In this document: piece after piece, positions 1 through 9,465 of the stretch
How positions within the stretch are numbered: position 1 is the stretch's first letter
How the letters are laid out: every line of letters begins with the position of its first letter
The notes under the pieces: generated by a model
Databases searched by the model: none
What the model was told of the DNA's origin: nothing
What the model saw: only the letters and a program-made list of their open reading frames with translations
Program-made: the position numbers and the translations under genes
Source of the DNA: an uncultured Lentisphaeraceae bacterium
GTDB taxonomy: Bacteria > Verrucomicrobiota > Kiritimatiellia > RFP12 > DVOR01
NCBI GenBank assembly: GCA_937892925.1
Contig: CALBHX010000100.1
Coordinates: 1 to 21,658 of the forward strand
DNA length: 21,658 nucleotides
Direction: 5' to 3'

Positions 1-1535
1 AAGATACTTGGTTTGCAGGTATCCCCTGCACGTTGAACAGTGTTAGGATACTGAAGTAAATGAAGTGCCAACGTCTTTTCAATATCTGTTTGAAGTTGCA
101 AAGGCCGCGTAGAAGGATCTTGTCCAACCTGTTGTCGATACTTTTCAAGGAGTGAGTTTAACCGCGCGTTGGCATATTGCAAATAGGGGCCACTATTTCC
201 ATCCAGTGCTAAAGCTTTGTCCCATGTGAAAACAATCATAGTCGCCGGATCATGCGATAAATCAGCATACTTGATTGCCCCAATACCAATAGCCTCAGCC
301 AATGCAGCACGTTCTGTTTCCGGCCAATCCGGATGGCTTGCATCTACGATCTTACGAGCTCGCGTGGCAGCTTCATCTAATAACGTTTCCAGTTTGATAA
401 CATTTCCCTGACGGGTAGAGAACGTTGCATCTGGAAGCCGCATTAAACCGAACCAGATATGCTGAAGCTGTGTCTTATCACACGCCCCTAATGTCTTACA
501 GATGTCAAAAAACTGTTTGAAGTGAAGTTGTTGCCGCTCATCCGTTACATAAATAATGCGCGCCGGCGAAAATTCGGCGACACGGCTGCGTACCGTTGCG
601 ATGTCTGTGGTTGTATAATTAAAACCGCCATCTCTCTTTTGCACAATCGCAATTTCAAGTCCTTTATCTTTCAGATCCACAATCCACGCGCCATCACTTT
701 GCGTAGCCAGACCTTTTGCCTTAAGTAAATGAACGGTTTCTTCTAGGGACGGCTGGTAATAGCTCTCTCCACGGTATAAATCGAATCGCACGCCCAATCG
801 ATCATATATACGGCCAAACTCGTGCAGGGAAATCTCAATAAAACGTTTCCAAATCGCCAAATTATCCTTGTCACCCCGTTGTAAATGCACTAATTCTTCA
901 CGGCAACGTTCTAACCATTTTGGATTTTCTTTTGTCGCGTTATAGCTTTTTACGTAGACCTTTTCCAACATGTCAACGGTGAGATTTTCGCGTTCCTCGT
1001 CTGTGAGAAACGTACGATACCCCATGATTAAAATACCAAATTGGGTTCCCCAATCTCCTAGATGGTTGTCAGCTATTACATCGTAGCCAAGCGCCCGTAA
1101 AATACGATCTATAGCATTCCCGATCACCGTGGAACGAATATGTCCGATGTGCATAGGTTTGGCTACATTTGGAGAAGAGTAATCAATGACAACACACTCC
1201 CCCTGCCCTTTCTGCGCAATACCAAGGTGTTCATCTGTGGTCATTGCCTCTACACCTGCAGCAATGGCACGCTTGGAAAGCGTCAAATTAATAAAACCAG
1301 GGCCTGCAATCTCCACTTTTTCGAGTAATTCCGGTACTGGCAACGCCTGAATGACAGCCTGCGCTACATCCCGTGGATTTTTCCCGGCACGCTTAGCAAT
1401 CCCCATCGCATCGTTACACTGCCAATCACCGAAGCGGCTATCTTTTGAAGGTAGCACTTTACCGCCTCCACATCCGGGCATCACAGCCTCGAATGACATA
1501 CCCAACCATTGTTTGATCAGCCCTTCGCAATCCAT
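1..1535 (-). CDS. argS: Arginyl-tRNA synthetase (partial, C-terminus cut by window edge)
   Basis: Class I aminoacyl-tRNA synthetase that charges tRNA-Arg with arginine in the cytosol. About 511 codons are visible, beginning MDCEGLIKQW at ATG 1535. That start has a strong GGAAGGAG Shine-Dalgarno at 1542-1549. The ATP-binding HIGH motif is seen as PMHIGHIRST, preceded by the typical VIDYSSPNVAK. The later ArgS markers NHLGDWGTQFG, TRQGNVIKLE (the KMSKS-equivalent loop), IKYADLS and LDGNSGPYLQYANAR are all present in order. The visible part covers the N-terminal additional domain, the catalytic core and the start of the DALR anticodon-binding domain. ArgS proteins are usually 550-600 residues, so roughly 50-80 residues lie beyond position 1. 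It has its own promoter and is separated from the upstream lnt fusion by 431 bp. Identity is very secure. Confidence 0.97.
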   Translation of the reverse strand, partial: MDCEGLIKQWLGMSFEAVMPGCGGGKVLPSKDSRFGDWQCNDAMGIAKRAGKNPRDVAQAVIQALPVPELLEKVEIAGPGFINLTLSKRAIAAGVEAMTTDEHLGIAQKGQGECVVIDYSSPNVAKPMHIGHIRSTVIGNAIDRILRALGYDVIADNHLGDWGTQFGILIMGYRTFLTDEERENLTVDMLEKVYVKSYNATKENPKWLERCREELVHLQRGDKDNLAIWKRFIEISLHEFGRIYDRLGVRFDLYRGESYYQPSLEETVHLLKAKGLATQSDGAWIVDLKDKGLEIAIVQKRDGGFNYTTTDIATVRSRVAEFSPARIIYVTDERQQLHFKQFFDICKTLGACDKTQLQHIWFGLMRLPDATFSTRQGNVIKLETLLDEAATRARKIVDASHPDWPETERAALAEAIGIGAIKYADLSHDPATMIVFTWDKALALDGNSGPYLQYANARLNSLLEKYRQQVGQDPSTRPLQLQTDIEKTLALHLLQYPNTVQRAGDTCKPSI

Positions 1536-1966
1536 CAAAAACTCCTTCCGAAAGGTATAGTATAGCATATCTCCAAACGTTTCCGTCCCTCTTTATAACC
1601 TTCGTTAAATCTCTTGAATGGCGGCTCTACACCCGTTCGCATGTCGCGACGTCTCGTTCGTTATTCACTTACAAATAACAACTCGTCTTCGCTCAAGCGT
1701 GAATACAACACATGTGATAACGTAAAACGTGTCAAAAAATCTGTTGTATAACGGTGAGTTCTACTAATGGAAAGATTACACCACAAAATAAAATCGCTGT
1801 GAGCTCATACACTGTTACCTTGCATCACCATCCCGTCAAAACCACCCCAGGCTTTTGAAGAGAGTGCGGTATAAACCAACCCCATCTCTTTTGTTTCAAT
1901 CTGTGAAAATATGACAACACAACAGCAGGTTGTTTTCGTTCGATTAGCAGGGGGCAAGGATACAGG
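1536..1966. other. Gene-free gap between lnt fusion and argS
   Basis: This 431-bp stretch holds the argS promoter at its left end and no open frame that looks coding. I see a small 6-bp hairpin (GTTATT/AATAAC, 1660-1679) and an 8-bp palindrome GTCGCGAC (1643-1650). I see no G+C hairpin followed by a T-run, so no clear terminator for the lnt transcript. A tmRNA-like motif at 1831-1843 was examined and rejected. Confidence 0.6.
1541..1567 (-). promoter_or_regulatory. Promoter and RBS of argS
   Basis: On the minus strand an extended -10 element, TGC followed by TATACT, occupies 1567-1559. Transcription would begin near 1552 and give a leader of only about 16 nt that carries GGAAGGAG at 1549-1542, six nt before the ATG. 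No good -35 box is seen, which fits an extended -10 promoter. Prediction from sequence pattern only. Confidence 0.55.
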
Positions 1967-4900
1967 CTATAATTCCGTCAGAATAATTCCAGGAAGTTCA
2001 GCCTGCCGAATACGGCGAATCAGTGTCTCAAATCCGGAACGATTACCCCTGGCCAATTCGATTGTTCGAAGACGTGCTATTGCTTTCCTTACCCACTCCA
2101 ACCCTTTTTCGGAATAGTTTTCGGGTTGAGCGAGTACACGATAAATTAATCTGGTATATTGTTCTGCCGCGTCATTTCGTCGCTGTTGTTTTTCAAAAAT
2201 GCGCCCTAATTTGAAGGAATAACCAATTTCTATATCCGGATCATCCAGACGTGTCAAAGCTTCACGGTAGGCTTCTGACGCTAGCGCATATCGTCCGGGA
2301 TCATCGGTTGCGGTCATTAAAAGACAATCTCCTTTTCGCCCATATGCATCTCCAATCCATGGGGCATCAGGATAACGCCGAATCAATGTATCAAGTAAGT
2401 CTCTCGCTTCTCCATATCGCGCCAATTCCATTAATGCTTCCGCCTGAAGGAAACGGGCATCTGACAAAAATGAGGGTTGTGACGTTGACATCCTCGCTAC
2501 ACGCCCAATGAGTTCGATCGCTTGCGTGTAATCCTGAGCCTGATAGGCCGCTCTGGCCGCTAGATAGATTGCCATTGGCACACGAGGATCGTTTGGCCAA
2601 CGAACTGCGAAATCCTTAAAGCCCGAGCATGCATCCTCATATGCACCTCGATTAAAATCGCTTTTGGCTAACCATAACATCACATCCGGAATACGCGATG
2701 AATGCGGATAAGCCAAAACATAGGCATGAGCCAAATCACGCGCCTGTTCATCTTCACCCAATCCATAAAGCGACAAAACAAGAAAGAATCGCGCCTCAGA
2801 AGCGACTTGCGCATCGTTTGATTCTCGCACAGCGCTAAAATCTTCTTTTGCTTTATTTAAGCTCCCGGAAGCATAATACGCTCGGCCGCGCGCTAATCGA
2901 AGAGAGGCCTGCTGCTTTTCATCAGACGTAGAAGCTAGCGCTCTGGTATAAGTGGCGATTGCCTCGGCATAGCGCTTACATCCAGTCAGAAGCGCCCCAA
3001 AGCGCATTGCAGCTACAAAACAATCTTCCGCCCGAGGAGAAGGTTCATTCCATACGGATTCATAGATATGCATAGCCTCGTCTATTTTGTTTTCGGCCTC
3101 CAGTGCTCGCGCTAAATGGAGCAGTACATTTGATGAACGATGTGTTTTTAGCAGTCGGCGATAAAGTGCAACAGCTCTAGCAGGCTGACCCGCCGTGATC
3201 GCAACGTCCGCAGCCTCCATCAGAAGCGTTTCTCGTTTCTTTGTTTCTTCCTCCAGCTCAATAGCCTCTAACAGAGAAGCCAATGCCTCATTACCCCGTT
3301 TAGTGGCTAGCAGGGCTCGTGCACGCCCTTGACGAATACGAACGCGAAATGCGGGCTCATCATAACTCTCAAGATATTGATCGTATGCTTGCAACGCCTC
3401 GTCATGCCGCGCCAACTGTTCCAAGGTTTCAGCAATTTTCAGTTGAAGTGCAGGAGCTTCTGTAGCAGAAGGATTAAGGCGAACCGCATCGCGGAGCACC
3501 TGTAACCCTTCGTTCGTTGTTTCGGGTTGCTGACAAAGCAATTCCCCCAACACGGTCAAGGCTTGCCTTCGAACTGACTCTTCACGGGCTGCGGCCAAGG
3601 CTTGTCGTGCATGCATAATTTTTGTCTGCGATGTAGAATCCAAAGCAATTGCAGCCAAAGCCAGCCGTGCCTCAATAGCAGTAGATACCGTCTTTGACTC
3701 TAGGAGGCGCTCTAGACAGGTTATAGCCGCAGACGCATCATCTGTCCCAGAAAATAAATCGGGAAGAGCCAGGGCACATTCCAGAAAGACCCCGCCTTGA
3801 TCTGCCTGCGTTGCGGCTTGAAGCAGTGCCTCACGAGACTTTTTGTTTGGAAAATGCCTCGCCCATAACAACGCATTTTCAGCTTGCACGCGAGCATCAG
3901 TTCCCGTAGCAGCATTGACTTCTGCAAACCGTTCAGCTGCCTCTACATGCTTACCTAACTCCAAGTCTGCCTGAAGCGCCAGACGAAGCGACGCGACACC
4001 CCATGCCGATGTTGGAGAGATATGCGACTGAGCATAAAGTAATCGCGTCTGGGCAAAATCCTTACGACCATTTGAAACTGCTAACAGAAAAGCTAAGCGA
4101 TGCTCCGCAGGAAGTTCATCGCAAGCTTCCACCCGAGCTTGTGCAGAATCCCAATTCTTTCGAGTTAGATCAGAACGAATTAAGACTTCTTCCGCCCGAA
4201 TACGCTCTTCAGCAGAAATGCCAAGTTTAGACAATATAGCATGCGCCGCACGCTCAGCAAGTGTTACATTGCCATCGTCTATTGCCATCCCAGCAACAGG
4301 CAACAAATCGTTGTTTGCATGTACCACTTGAGCCCACAATATTCCTGTTAGGAGAAATACCCCTATTACACGCATACACTGTCGAAACCACAACCAGACA
4401 AAAAAACACAACACAGCGCATACACACGGCCCGCCGAATACCCCTTCTCCCCACTTCAGGTAAGCAGATGCAAAGGGGCGGTCAGTGAGCGAGAGCCGCG
4501 TTGGGAACGCTTCGGTATCAGATGTTCGCCCAACGGCATCGATTACTAAATTTTGCCCTCCATTGGTTGAACGAACCATTGGCACGCCCATTTCAACACA
4601 ACGAGCTATAGCCTGCCGTGCGTGCTGTTTTCCAAGAGAAGACGGATTATACCAAGCGTCATTACTCATATTGACAAATACTTTCGCTCCATCCAAAACC
4701 GACTCACGTGCCACAGAGGAAACTGTATCCTCAAAGCAAATAAGTGGGCCAACATTAAGTCCGGAAGGCAACCTGATAAGTGTTCTGTCTTTTCCCGGAA
4801 CATTGCTTTGTCCGGTTGGTACAAGCCGTTGAAGAACGGGGAATAAATGATCCCCAGGGAAATATTCTCCAAACGGCACAAGGTGCCGTTTCCCATAAAC

Positions 4901-5929
4901 TTGCGAGAAATCCAATCCCTGTTCCGTAACCAGCATAGCCGCATTTAGGCATCCCACACCGGCCTGCATATAAAGGCCTCCGACCAACAAGGGCGTTTGG
5001 GCTCGTTCAGCAAGTGCCCGTAAACGAACTTGAGCGGCACCAACGTATGGAAACATCCCCTGTACCGAACTTTCCGGCCATAACCACAGGTCAGGACTTA
5101 GTAAGGGCAACAAGTCCACCTTCTCCTCTCCCATCTTCCAAAGTGGAAACGTTGATTCCCCAGTAAAAATACACGGCACCTCCGTTCGTTCCACAATAAC
5201 CGAGAAAACAGATGCTTTGGGGGCGGCATCATACGCGCGAATCCGTTCCCATCCCCAAATAAATGCAATCAAAAGTATCCCTAATGGAAAAGCACTTTCC
5301 AAAGCTTGTAATACCCGTCTACTGAATGTCGTGGGCTCCGTATGGGTCAATGCCATCCAAAACCGTTCGGCAAATGTTGCCACTGCGCCGTTCACGGCAA
5401 CCAACAAGGCACTTACGCTCGTTATTCCACCTAGTGCAGCCACCTGCAGAATGGGAAGATATGTAGAACAAGCGAGGCCAAGCGGATTCCACGAAAATCC
5501 GGAAAAAACATTAGATCGCAAACACTCCATGGCCGCCCAACCGACTGGATCCAATAAAACCACCAACGCAAGTCGGCCGATTGGTGAAGAGCCAAATCGT
5601 TGCCAGAGGACTGCACTCCATACGGAAAATAGGCCAATAAAAAGTGCTAAAACGGCACATAATGCAAGCCACGCCGGAACAATTAATATCCATGGCCCAC
5701 CATTATTTGACAAGCTCAGCATCCACGATAATTGGATTAACCACGTAGTAAACCCCATTACCCATCCATACCACCAAGCTTGTCTCGGCATTACACGACG
5801 CGTAACTAATAAAAGAGGAACTAATGCCACCCAAACACAGGAAGCCTGCTCAACTGGCGCCCAAATCAACGCCATTAATACGGCAGAAAGTAATACTGCC
5901 ACAAGCGGAAGCCACGCATAAGATTTCAT
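1967..5929 (-). CDS. lnt: Apolipoprotein N-acyltransferase fused to a periplasmic TPR domain
   Basis: Residues 1-518 are a full-length Lnt, which transfers the third acyl chain from phospholipid to the N-terminal Cys of lipoproteins in the inner membrane. The N-terminal half is a block of hydrophobic membrane segments. The nitrilase-like domain shows the catalytic triad: Glu286 (LWLWPESS), Lys347 (YGKRHLVPFGEYFP) and Cys398 (LICFED). A last membrane helix ends near residue 515, where most Lnt proteins stop (E. coli Lnt is about 512 residues). Here the frame continues. Residues 519-538 (MRVIGVFLLTGI then LWAQVVHA) resemble a Sec signal peptide with a V-H-A cleavage site. About 780 residues of TPR-type helical repeats follow, for example YAEAIATYTRAL and YGEARDLLDTLIRRYPDAP. 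The last Lnt helix should end in the cytosol, so the extra segment would place the repeats in the periplasm. Start ATG 5929 overlaps the upstream stop (ATGA), with AAAGGAA as RBS. The Lnt call is secure; whether the product stays one chain is unknown. Confidence 0.93.
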   Translation of the reverse strand: MKSYAWLPLVAVLLSAVLMALIWAPVEQASCVWVALVPLLLVTRRVMPRQAWWYGWVMGFTTWLIQLSWMLSLSNNGGPWILIVPAWLALCAVLALFIGLFSVWSAVLWQRFGSSPIGRLALVVLLDPVGWAAMECLRSNVFSGFSWNPLGLACSTYLPILQVAALGGITSVSALLVAVNGAVATFAERFWMALTHTEPTTFSRRVLQALESAFPLGILLIAFIWGWERIRAYDAAPKASVFSVIVERTEVPCIFTGESTFPLWKMGEEKVDLLPLLSPDLWLWPESSVQGMFPYVGAAQVRLRALAERAQTPLLVGGLYMQAGVGCLNAAMLVTEQGLDFSQVYGKRHLVPFGEYFPGDHLFPVLQRLVPTGQSNVPGKDRTLIRLPSGLNVGPLICFEDTVSSVARESVLDGAKVFVNMSNDAWYNPSSLGKQHARQAIARCVEMGVPMVRSTNGGQNLVIDAVGRTSDTEAFPTRLSLTDRPFASAYLKWGEGVFGGPCVCAVLCFFVWLWFRQCMRVIGVFLLTGILWAQVVHANNDLLPVAGMAIDDGNVTLAERAAHAILSKLGISAEERIRAEEVLIRSDLTRKNWDSAQARVEACDELPAEHRLAFLLAVSNGRKDFAQTRLLYAQSHISPTSAWGVASLRLALQADLELGKHVEAAERFAEVNAATGTDARVQAENALLWARHFPNKKSREALLQAATQADQGGVFLECALALPDLFSGTDDASAAITCLERLLESKTVSTAIEARLALAAIALDSTSQTKIMHARQALAAAREESVRRQALTVLGELLCQQPETTNEGLQVLRDAVRLNPSATEAPALQLKIAETLEQLARHDEALQAYDQYLESYDEPAFRVRIRQGRARALLATKRGNEALASLLEAIELEEETKKRETLLMEAADVAITAGQPARAVALYRRLLKTHRSSNVLLHLARALEAENKIDEAMHIYESVWNEPSPRAEDCFVAAMRFGALLTGCKRYAEAIATYTRALASTSDEKQQASLRLARGRAYYASGSLNKAKEDFSAVRESNDAQVASEARFFLVLSLYGLGEDEQARDLAHAYVLAYPHSSRIPDVMLWLAKSDFNRGAYEDACSGFKDFAVRWPNDPRVPMAIYLAARAAYQAQDYTQAIELIGRVARMSTSQPSFLSDARFLQAEALMELARYGEARDLLDTLIRRYPDAPWIGDAYGRKGDCLLMTATDDPGRYALASEAYREALTRLDDPDIEIGYSFKLGRIFEKQQRRNDAAEQYTRLIYRVLAQPENYSEKGLEWVRKAIARLRTIELARGNRSGFETLIRRIRQAELPGIILTEL

Positions 5930-7455
5930 GGTTCATTCCTTTCGGCAATTGTTAGTGTGGTGTATCCTTGGCCAAACTGTGGATATATTGCCAACGGTCG
6001 AGCATACACACGGTTCAGTTTTTCAAGATATTTTTCCACATTCTGAGCCGGCCTCAAATCAGGGTAATGTAATGCAAACGTATAACCACTCCAAGCTGCG
6101 AGCCGCGGCGAGAAAGACACATTTTCAGGGGCAGGTGAAAATGGCCCCATCTCAAGCCCTTTGGGAACATCCAACCCGGCTTCTACAGCCACATATGTAT
6201 CTTGCGTCCAAACTTCATGCACACCTCGTTCCACAGCCAACTGCCGTAAAACGTTCCCTGCACGTCTTAGTTTTATTAAATCCGGTTCAGTTTTTCGACA
6301 GATCCAAAACCGATCCTGACCAGCAACAACCCAATCCTGAGCCATCGGTGAGCCGATAATGGTCAAAAACAGTGAGCATAGAAATAAGACTCCTATGTAA
6401 CTAGGCAATTGTTTGTTGTAACACATTGAAAAACCGGTCGCACAACACATCGCCCACGGCAGCAATGTGGGGATTTGATAGTCATCGTATGGAACTGGCG
6501 CCAGCACATGTACACCAAATGAGGCAATTGCTACAACACCCCAAAAACCGATTTGAATACTTCGCCAACTCCATGGGAGATGAACCCATCTCTTTCTCAC
6601 GGTCAACTCAAACAAAAGCAGAATACTCACCCCAATCAACACCGGATTAAAACGTACAATCCGTGCAATGCAACCCACCCATCCAAACACCCCAAACGAT
6701 GCCCGTAACATATGGAATCGTTGCGCGTCCCAAAAAGCTTTTGGCCATCCAACCAGTTCTATTCCGAATACACACAAAATCCCCAGAACGACCCCCAATG
6801 ACAGCCATACCCAGGCATTTCTACAATACGAACGAAAGATCCAAAACCATCCAACTGCTACGACTACAATTATCCCCATAGACATTCGTATTCCGGTCAA
6901 TACGGCCAAAAGAATACCCGCCATTATCCAACGTAACACATCTGTTTTTGTTCGTTGTGGCAATCCGACCAATAATGTCAACACACCCGCCATCCCAATT
7001 GAGCATAGCGCATATGTTTTAGGAATAGACATGAAATAAACCCACCAGAGATTAGCCCCTAAAAAAAACACCAAAGAAATCTGCGCTATTCGCCGTTGTT
7101 GTGTACCAGAATGCGAGGAATCAAACAGTCTTCCGATCGCCCAGCAGGCACATAACAAAGTAAGTCCGCCAAAACAGGCTGTCAAGATTCGACCGCCCAA
7201 AACACCCCATGGCGACCAAATCCGACTTAAGACAGCATAAACGCATGGCATTATAAGCCCCTGCGTGAAGAAAAAATCGCGATGCGGGATCTGTCCTTTC
7301 ACGACTTGCCGTGCGGCATATAAATACCACCCCTCATCTTGATTAAGTGGTCCCCAAACAATTGTGGCAGCAAAACAAATTGTTACCACTGAAATAACCG
7401 GGAACCACCACCATCCGGACACTTGCCTCAACGGTTTTTGTTCATCCGGTTGCAT
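5926..7455 (-). CDS. GT-C-fold membrane glycosyltransferase-like protein (ArnT/PMT-like)
   Basis: A 509-residue polytopic membrane protein. After a hydrophobic first helix (about residues 15-35) comes LNQDEGWYLYAARQVVKG and then PHRDFFFTQG. This acidic Asp-Glu motif in the first outer loop is typical of GT-C enzymes of the GT39/ArnT/PMT group, which transfer sugars from polyprenyl-phosphate donors on the outer face of the inner membrane. About ten further hydrophobic stretches follow, then a soluble tail of about 100 residues. The longest frame opens at 7554, deep inside the preceding gene. I chose ATG 7455 because it has GGAAGGGAAA upstream and only a 14-bp overlap with the preceding gene. 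Its end overlaps the Lnt fusion by 4 bp, so the two are probably translationally coupled. Donor and acceptor cannot be read from sequence. Confidence 0.75.
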   Translation of the reverse strand: MQPDEQKPLRQVSGWWWFPVISVVTICFAATIVWGPLNQDEGWYLYAARQVVKGQIPHRDFFFTQGLIMPCVYAVLSRIWSPWGVLGGRILTACFGGLTLLCACWAIGRLFDSSHSGTQQRRIAQISLVFFLGANLWWVYFMSIPKTYALCSIGMAGVLTLLVGLPQRTKTDVLRWIMAGILLAVLTGIRMSMGIIVVVAVGWFWIFRSYCRNAWVWLSLGVVLGILCVFGIELVGWPKAFWDAQRFHMLRASFGVFGWVGCIARIVRFNPVLIGVSILLLFELTVRKRWVHLPWSWRSIQIGFWGVVAIASFGVHVLAPVPYDDYQIPTLLPWAMCCATGFSMCYNKQLPSYIGVLFLCSLFLTIIGSPMAQDWVVAGQDRFWICRKTEPDLIKLRRAGNVLRQLAVERGVHEVWTQDTYVAVEAGLDVPKGLEMGPFSPAPENVSFSPRLAAWSGYTFALHYPDLRPAQNVEKYLEKLNRVYARPLAIYPQFGQGYTTLTIAERNEP

Positions 7456-9457
7456 TCGTATTTCCCTTCCGCCAATGTACTTTCCATTGAAGCCAACGGA
7501 AACGGGTAATCCGCCACAGGTAATAGGGCGTTTTCGGGATGGCCTCACCGGCAATCCGCATCACATTCCAACCTGTGAAGGGCTTACGCGGATGCCCAGC
7601 ATAAAAATGCATCCCCGGCAACTTCACTTCCGTAGGATCTTGTGGCCAATACCACAGATGTTCTCCAAGGTAAAAGCAAGGTGTTCCAAGAGCTCTTAAG
7701 TCCTGCATCTGGGCAGATGTCTGCCAATCAGGGTGTAACACCCCACATCCCGACAACATGTAACGATAATAAAGATCAAACACGTGCGGTGCAGGAATGT
7801 CACGCGGCAATGTCTCCCAAGCTGCAAGACAGCGTCCATCCTCACGGTAACGGTCGTGCAATGAAAGAACATAAACGCGAGGATTCTCTTCCGCCTGCAT
7901 GGATTCCACCAAGGAAAGCGCATAGATACTCATACCAAGCGAAAAAATGAACTTCCCCAGTGCAAAGACATACGTACTTGTAGCCAATAACGCTGTAACA
8001 ACAATTCCTAACCCACGGCCAATGTATGGGGAAGCAGTCTTATTCACGGTCATGGCATTAAACGCCACAAGAATCGGAAACATCCATAACTGTGGCACAT
8101 AACGGACATATCCAACCGTCTTGGTCGGCTGCAAAAAACTGGTTACTAAAATTGAAATCAAAAGCCATGGCGTTCCACAACGTCTCGTTAGGCACAGAAT
8201 GACCAGTGTTAGACACATCACGATCCGAAATCCTGTGCCTAGGCCACTCACTTGATCCAAATGAAATACGGGATTAAAAGGCTTTTTCTCCATCTTCCAT
8301 TCATAGTAACGATGCGCCAACCACTTGGAAAAGTAAGCATTCACTACACGACCAGTGTAACCCATGGCTGCTGCATCGTCATTCATTAAATCAAAGTCTG
8401 CTGTCATTGCAGGCAATGGTTCCTGTTTGATAAAAGAATGCTCTGGATAAAATGGACCACCATGATTAACCCAATTAGTTAAATAAGGAGAAAAACCAAC
8501 AAGTCCAGCAAAGAGAAACCCCATCGCATTGACAACAATCCACTTCCAAAACTTCCGTCCCTCATATTGTTCCTTCATCATTTGCCATACAAGCGGACAA
8601 GTAAATATCGTTACTGACAAAATCAAGGCAATCATTCCGGTGAACTTAAGATTACCACCCAAAACAGGCGCGAGCATAAGGTAAGGAAGCCATGTGCTAG
8701 ATCCCGTTTTGCGATACGCACAAGCCGCCAACAGAAATATCAATAAGAGCGCATACTGTGAACCATCTTGGGCGCCACAGAAAACACTAGCCACCACCCC
8801 AGGAGAAAGCAACGTTAACGAGGCAAAAAAGAACCGTTTCCAACGCCCTGCCCCAAATAATAACGGAGTAACCCGCCAAGAAAGCCCGCACAATACTGAG
8901 GCGGTCAGAAGTATCAATGTATCACCCGACTCTAAATTGCCGGTAATGGAGGCCGTTACTGCACTCCAGATCCAACCGGCTCTCGGTAAATAGGCCACGT
9001 GGTAGGCATTAAAAGAAGCAGGCGCGGCTCCAGTAGTCGTTAAAAGCGTCTCTCGGGTCGCAGCAAAGACGGGATTCCATCCATCCAAAAGAAACTTAGC
9101 GGCAGGTAAATGATACGCCTGAGCATCCCACCATGAGAAAAAAATGAAACTTTGATCCAGAGCAAAGATGCCCAGAATCAATCCAGCGAAGCAGACAATT
9201 CGGTTGCAGCGTTCACGCCAATTTACACCATTCAACCCAGCAAATCCAGCCGCCACAAAGAACCCAAGCACCCCTTGCCAAGCAGACACCGGAATGTTAA
9301 AAAGAAACCCTACCGCAGACAAAAAAACCGTTATAGTTGGGAATAGCAGTACAACAACAGGAAGCGAAAACATTTCGCGTTGTCGAACCCCTTCCAAAAA
9401 GCCTGGGGCTCGAATAGATTTTTCTTTTTTGACGATATAGTATTTACGAAGCTTCAT
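7442..9457 (-). CDS. Large polytopic membrane protein, putative GT-C glycosyltransferase
   Basis: About 671 residues with a dozen or so hydrophobic segments. The outer-loop motif FFSWWDAQAYHLPAAKFLLD matches the 'WDxxxYHLP' signature of uncharacterised GT-C-like membrane proteins. A soluble region of about 150 residues closes the protein. By family knowledge it is a candidate polyprenyl-phosphate-sugar-dependent transferase, but no substrate can be assigned. The start is uncertain. The longest frame uses a TTG inside the preceding gene and upstream of its terminator, which I reject. ATG 9457 is the first ATG after the terminator but has no Shine-Dalgarno. ATG 9373 (MFSLPVVV, 643 residues) has GGAAGGGG about 14 nt upstream and begins directly with a membrane helix. 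It overlaps the next GT-C gene by 14 bp, pointing to joint expression. Confidence 0.7.
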   Translation of the reverse strand: MKLRKYYIVKKEKSIRAPGFLEGVRQREMFSLPVVVLLFPTITVFLSAVGFLFNIPVSAWQGVLGFFVAAGFAGLNGVNWRERCNRIVCFAGLILGIFALDQSFIFFSWWDAQAYHLPAAKFLLDGWNPVFAATRETLLTTTGAAPASFNAYHVAYLPRAGWIWSAVTASITGNLESGDTLILLTASVLCGLSWRVTPLLFGAGRWKRFFFASLTLLSPGVVASVFCGAQDGSQYALLLIFLLAACAYRKTGSSTWLPYLMLAPVLGGNLKFTGMIALILSVTIFTCPLVWQMMKEQYEGRKFWKWIVVNAMGFLFAGLVGFSPYLTNWVNHGGPFYPEHSFIKQEPLPAMTADFDLMNDDAAAMGYTGRVVNAYFSKWLAHRYYEWKMEKKPFNPVFHLDQVSGLGTGFRIVMCLTLVILCLTRRCGTPWLLISILVTSFLQPTKTVGYVRYVPQLWMFPILVAFNAMTVNKTASPYIGRGLGIVVTALLATSTYVFALGKFIFSLGMSIYALSLVESMQAEENPRVYVLSLHDRYREDGRCLAAWETLPRDIPAPHVFDLYYRYMLSGCGVLHPDWQTSAQMQDLRALGTPCFYLGEHLWYWPQDPTEVKLPGMHFYAGHPRKPFTGWNVMRIAGEAIPKTPYYLWRITRFRWLQWKVHWRKGNTNATG

Positions 9458-9465
9458 GCGAAAAT

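Noticed and set aside
1780..1850. tmRNA-like 5' motif (minus strand GGTTTTGACGGGA at 1843-1831)
   Set aside because: It resembles the conserved D-arm start of tmRNA, but I find no acceptor-stem partner, no T-arm, no CCA end and no tag frame ending in Ala-Ala nearby, in normal or permuted order.
1820..1860. T-box riboswitch upstream of argS (GGGGTGG on the minus strand)
   Set aside because: The T-box core TGGNACCGCG is not matched, no Stem I or terminator is visible, and argS has its own promoter 280 bp downstream.
1827..1966. Open frame continuing past the TAG stop of the lnt fusion
   Set aside because: The frame stays open for about 47 codons, but it has no domain character and no read-through context; such a run is expected by chance.
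1967..4375. Separate TPR gene starting at Met519 of the Lnt fusion
   Set aside because: The ATG at 4375 precedes a signal-peptide-like sequence, but there is no Shine-Dalgarno and no intervening stop, so I annotate one continuous coding sequence.
5217..5921. Plus-strand open frame of 234 codons
   Set aside because: It lies entirely antisense to the lnt coding region, is low in protein-like features and has no RBS; it mirrors the codon bias of the real gene.
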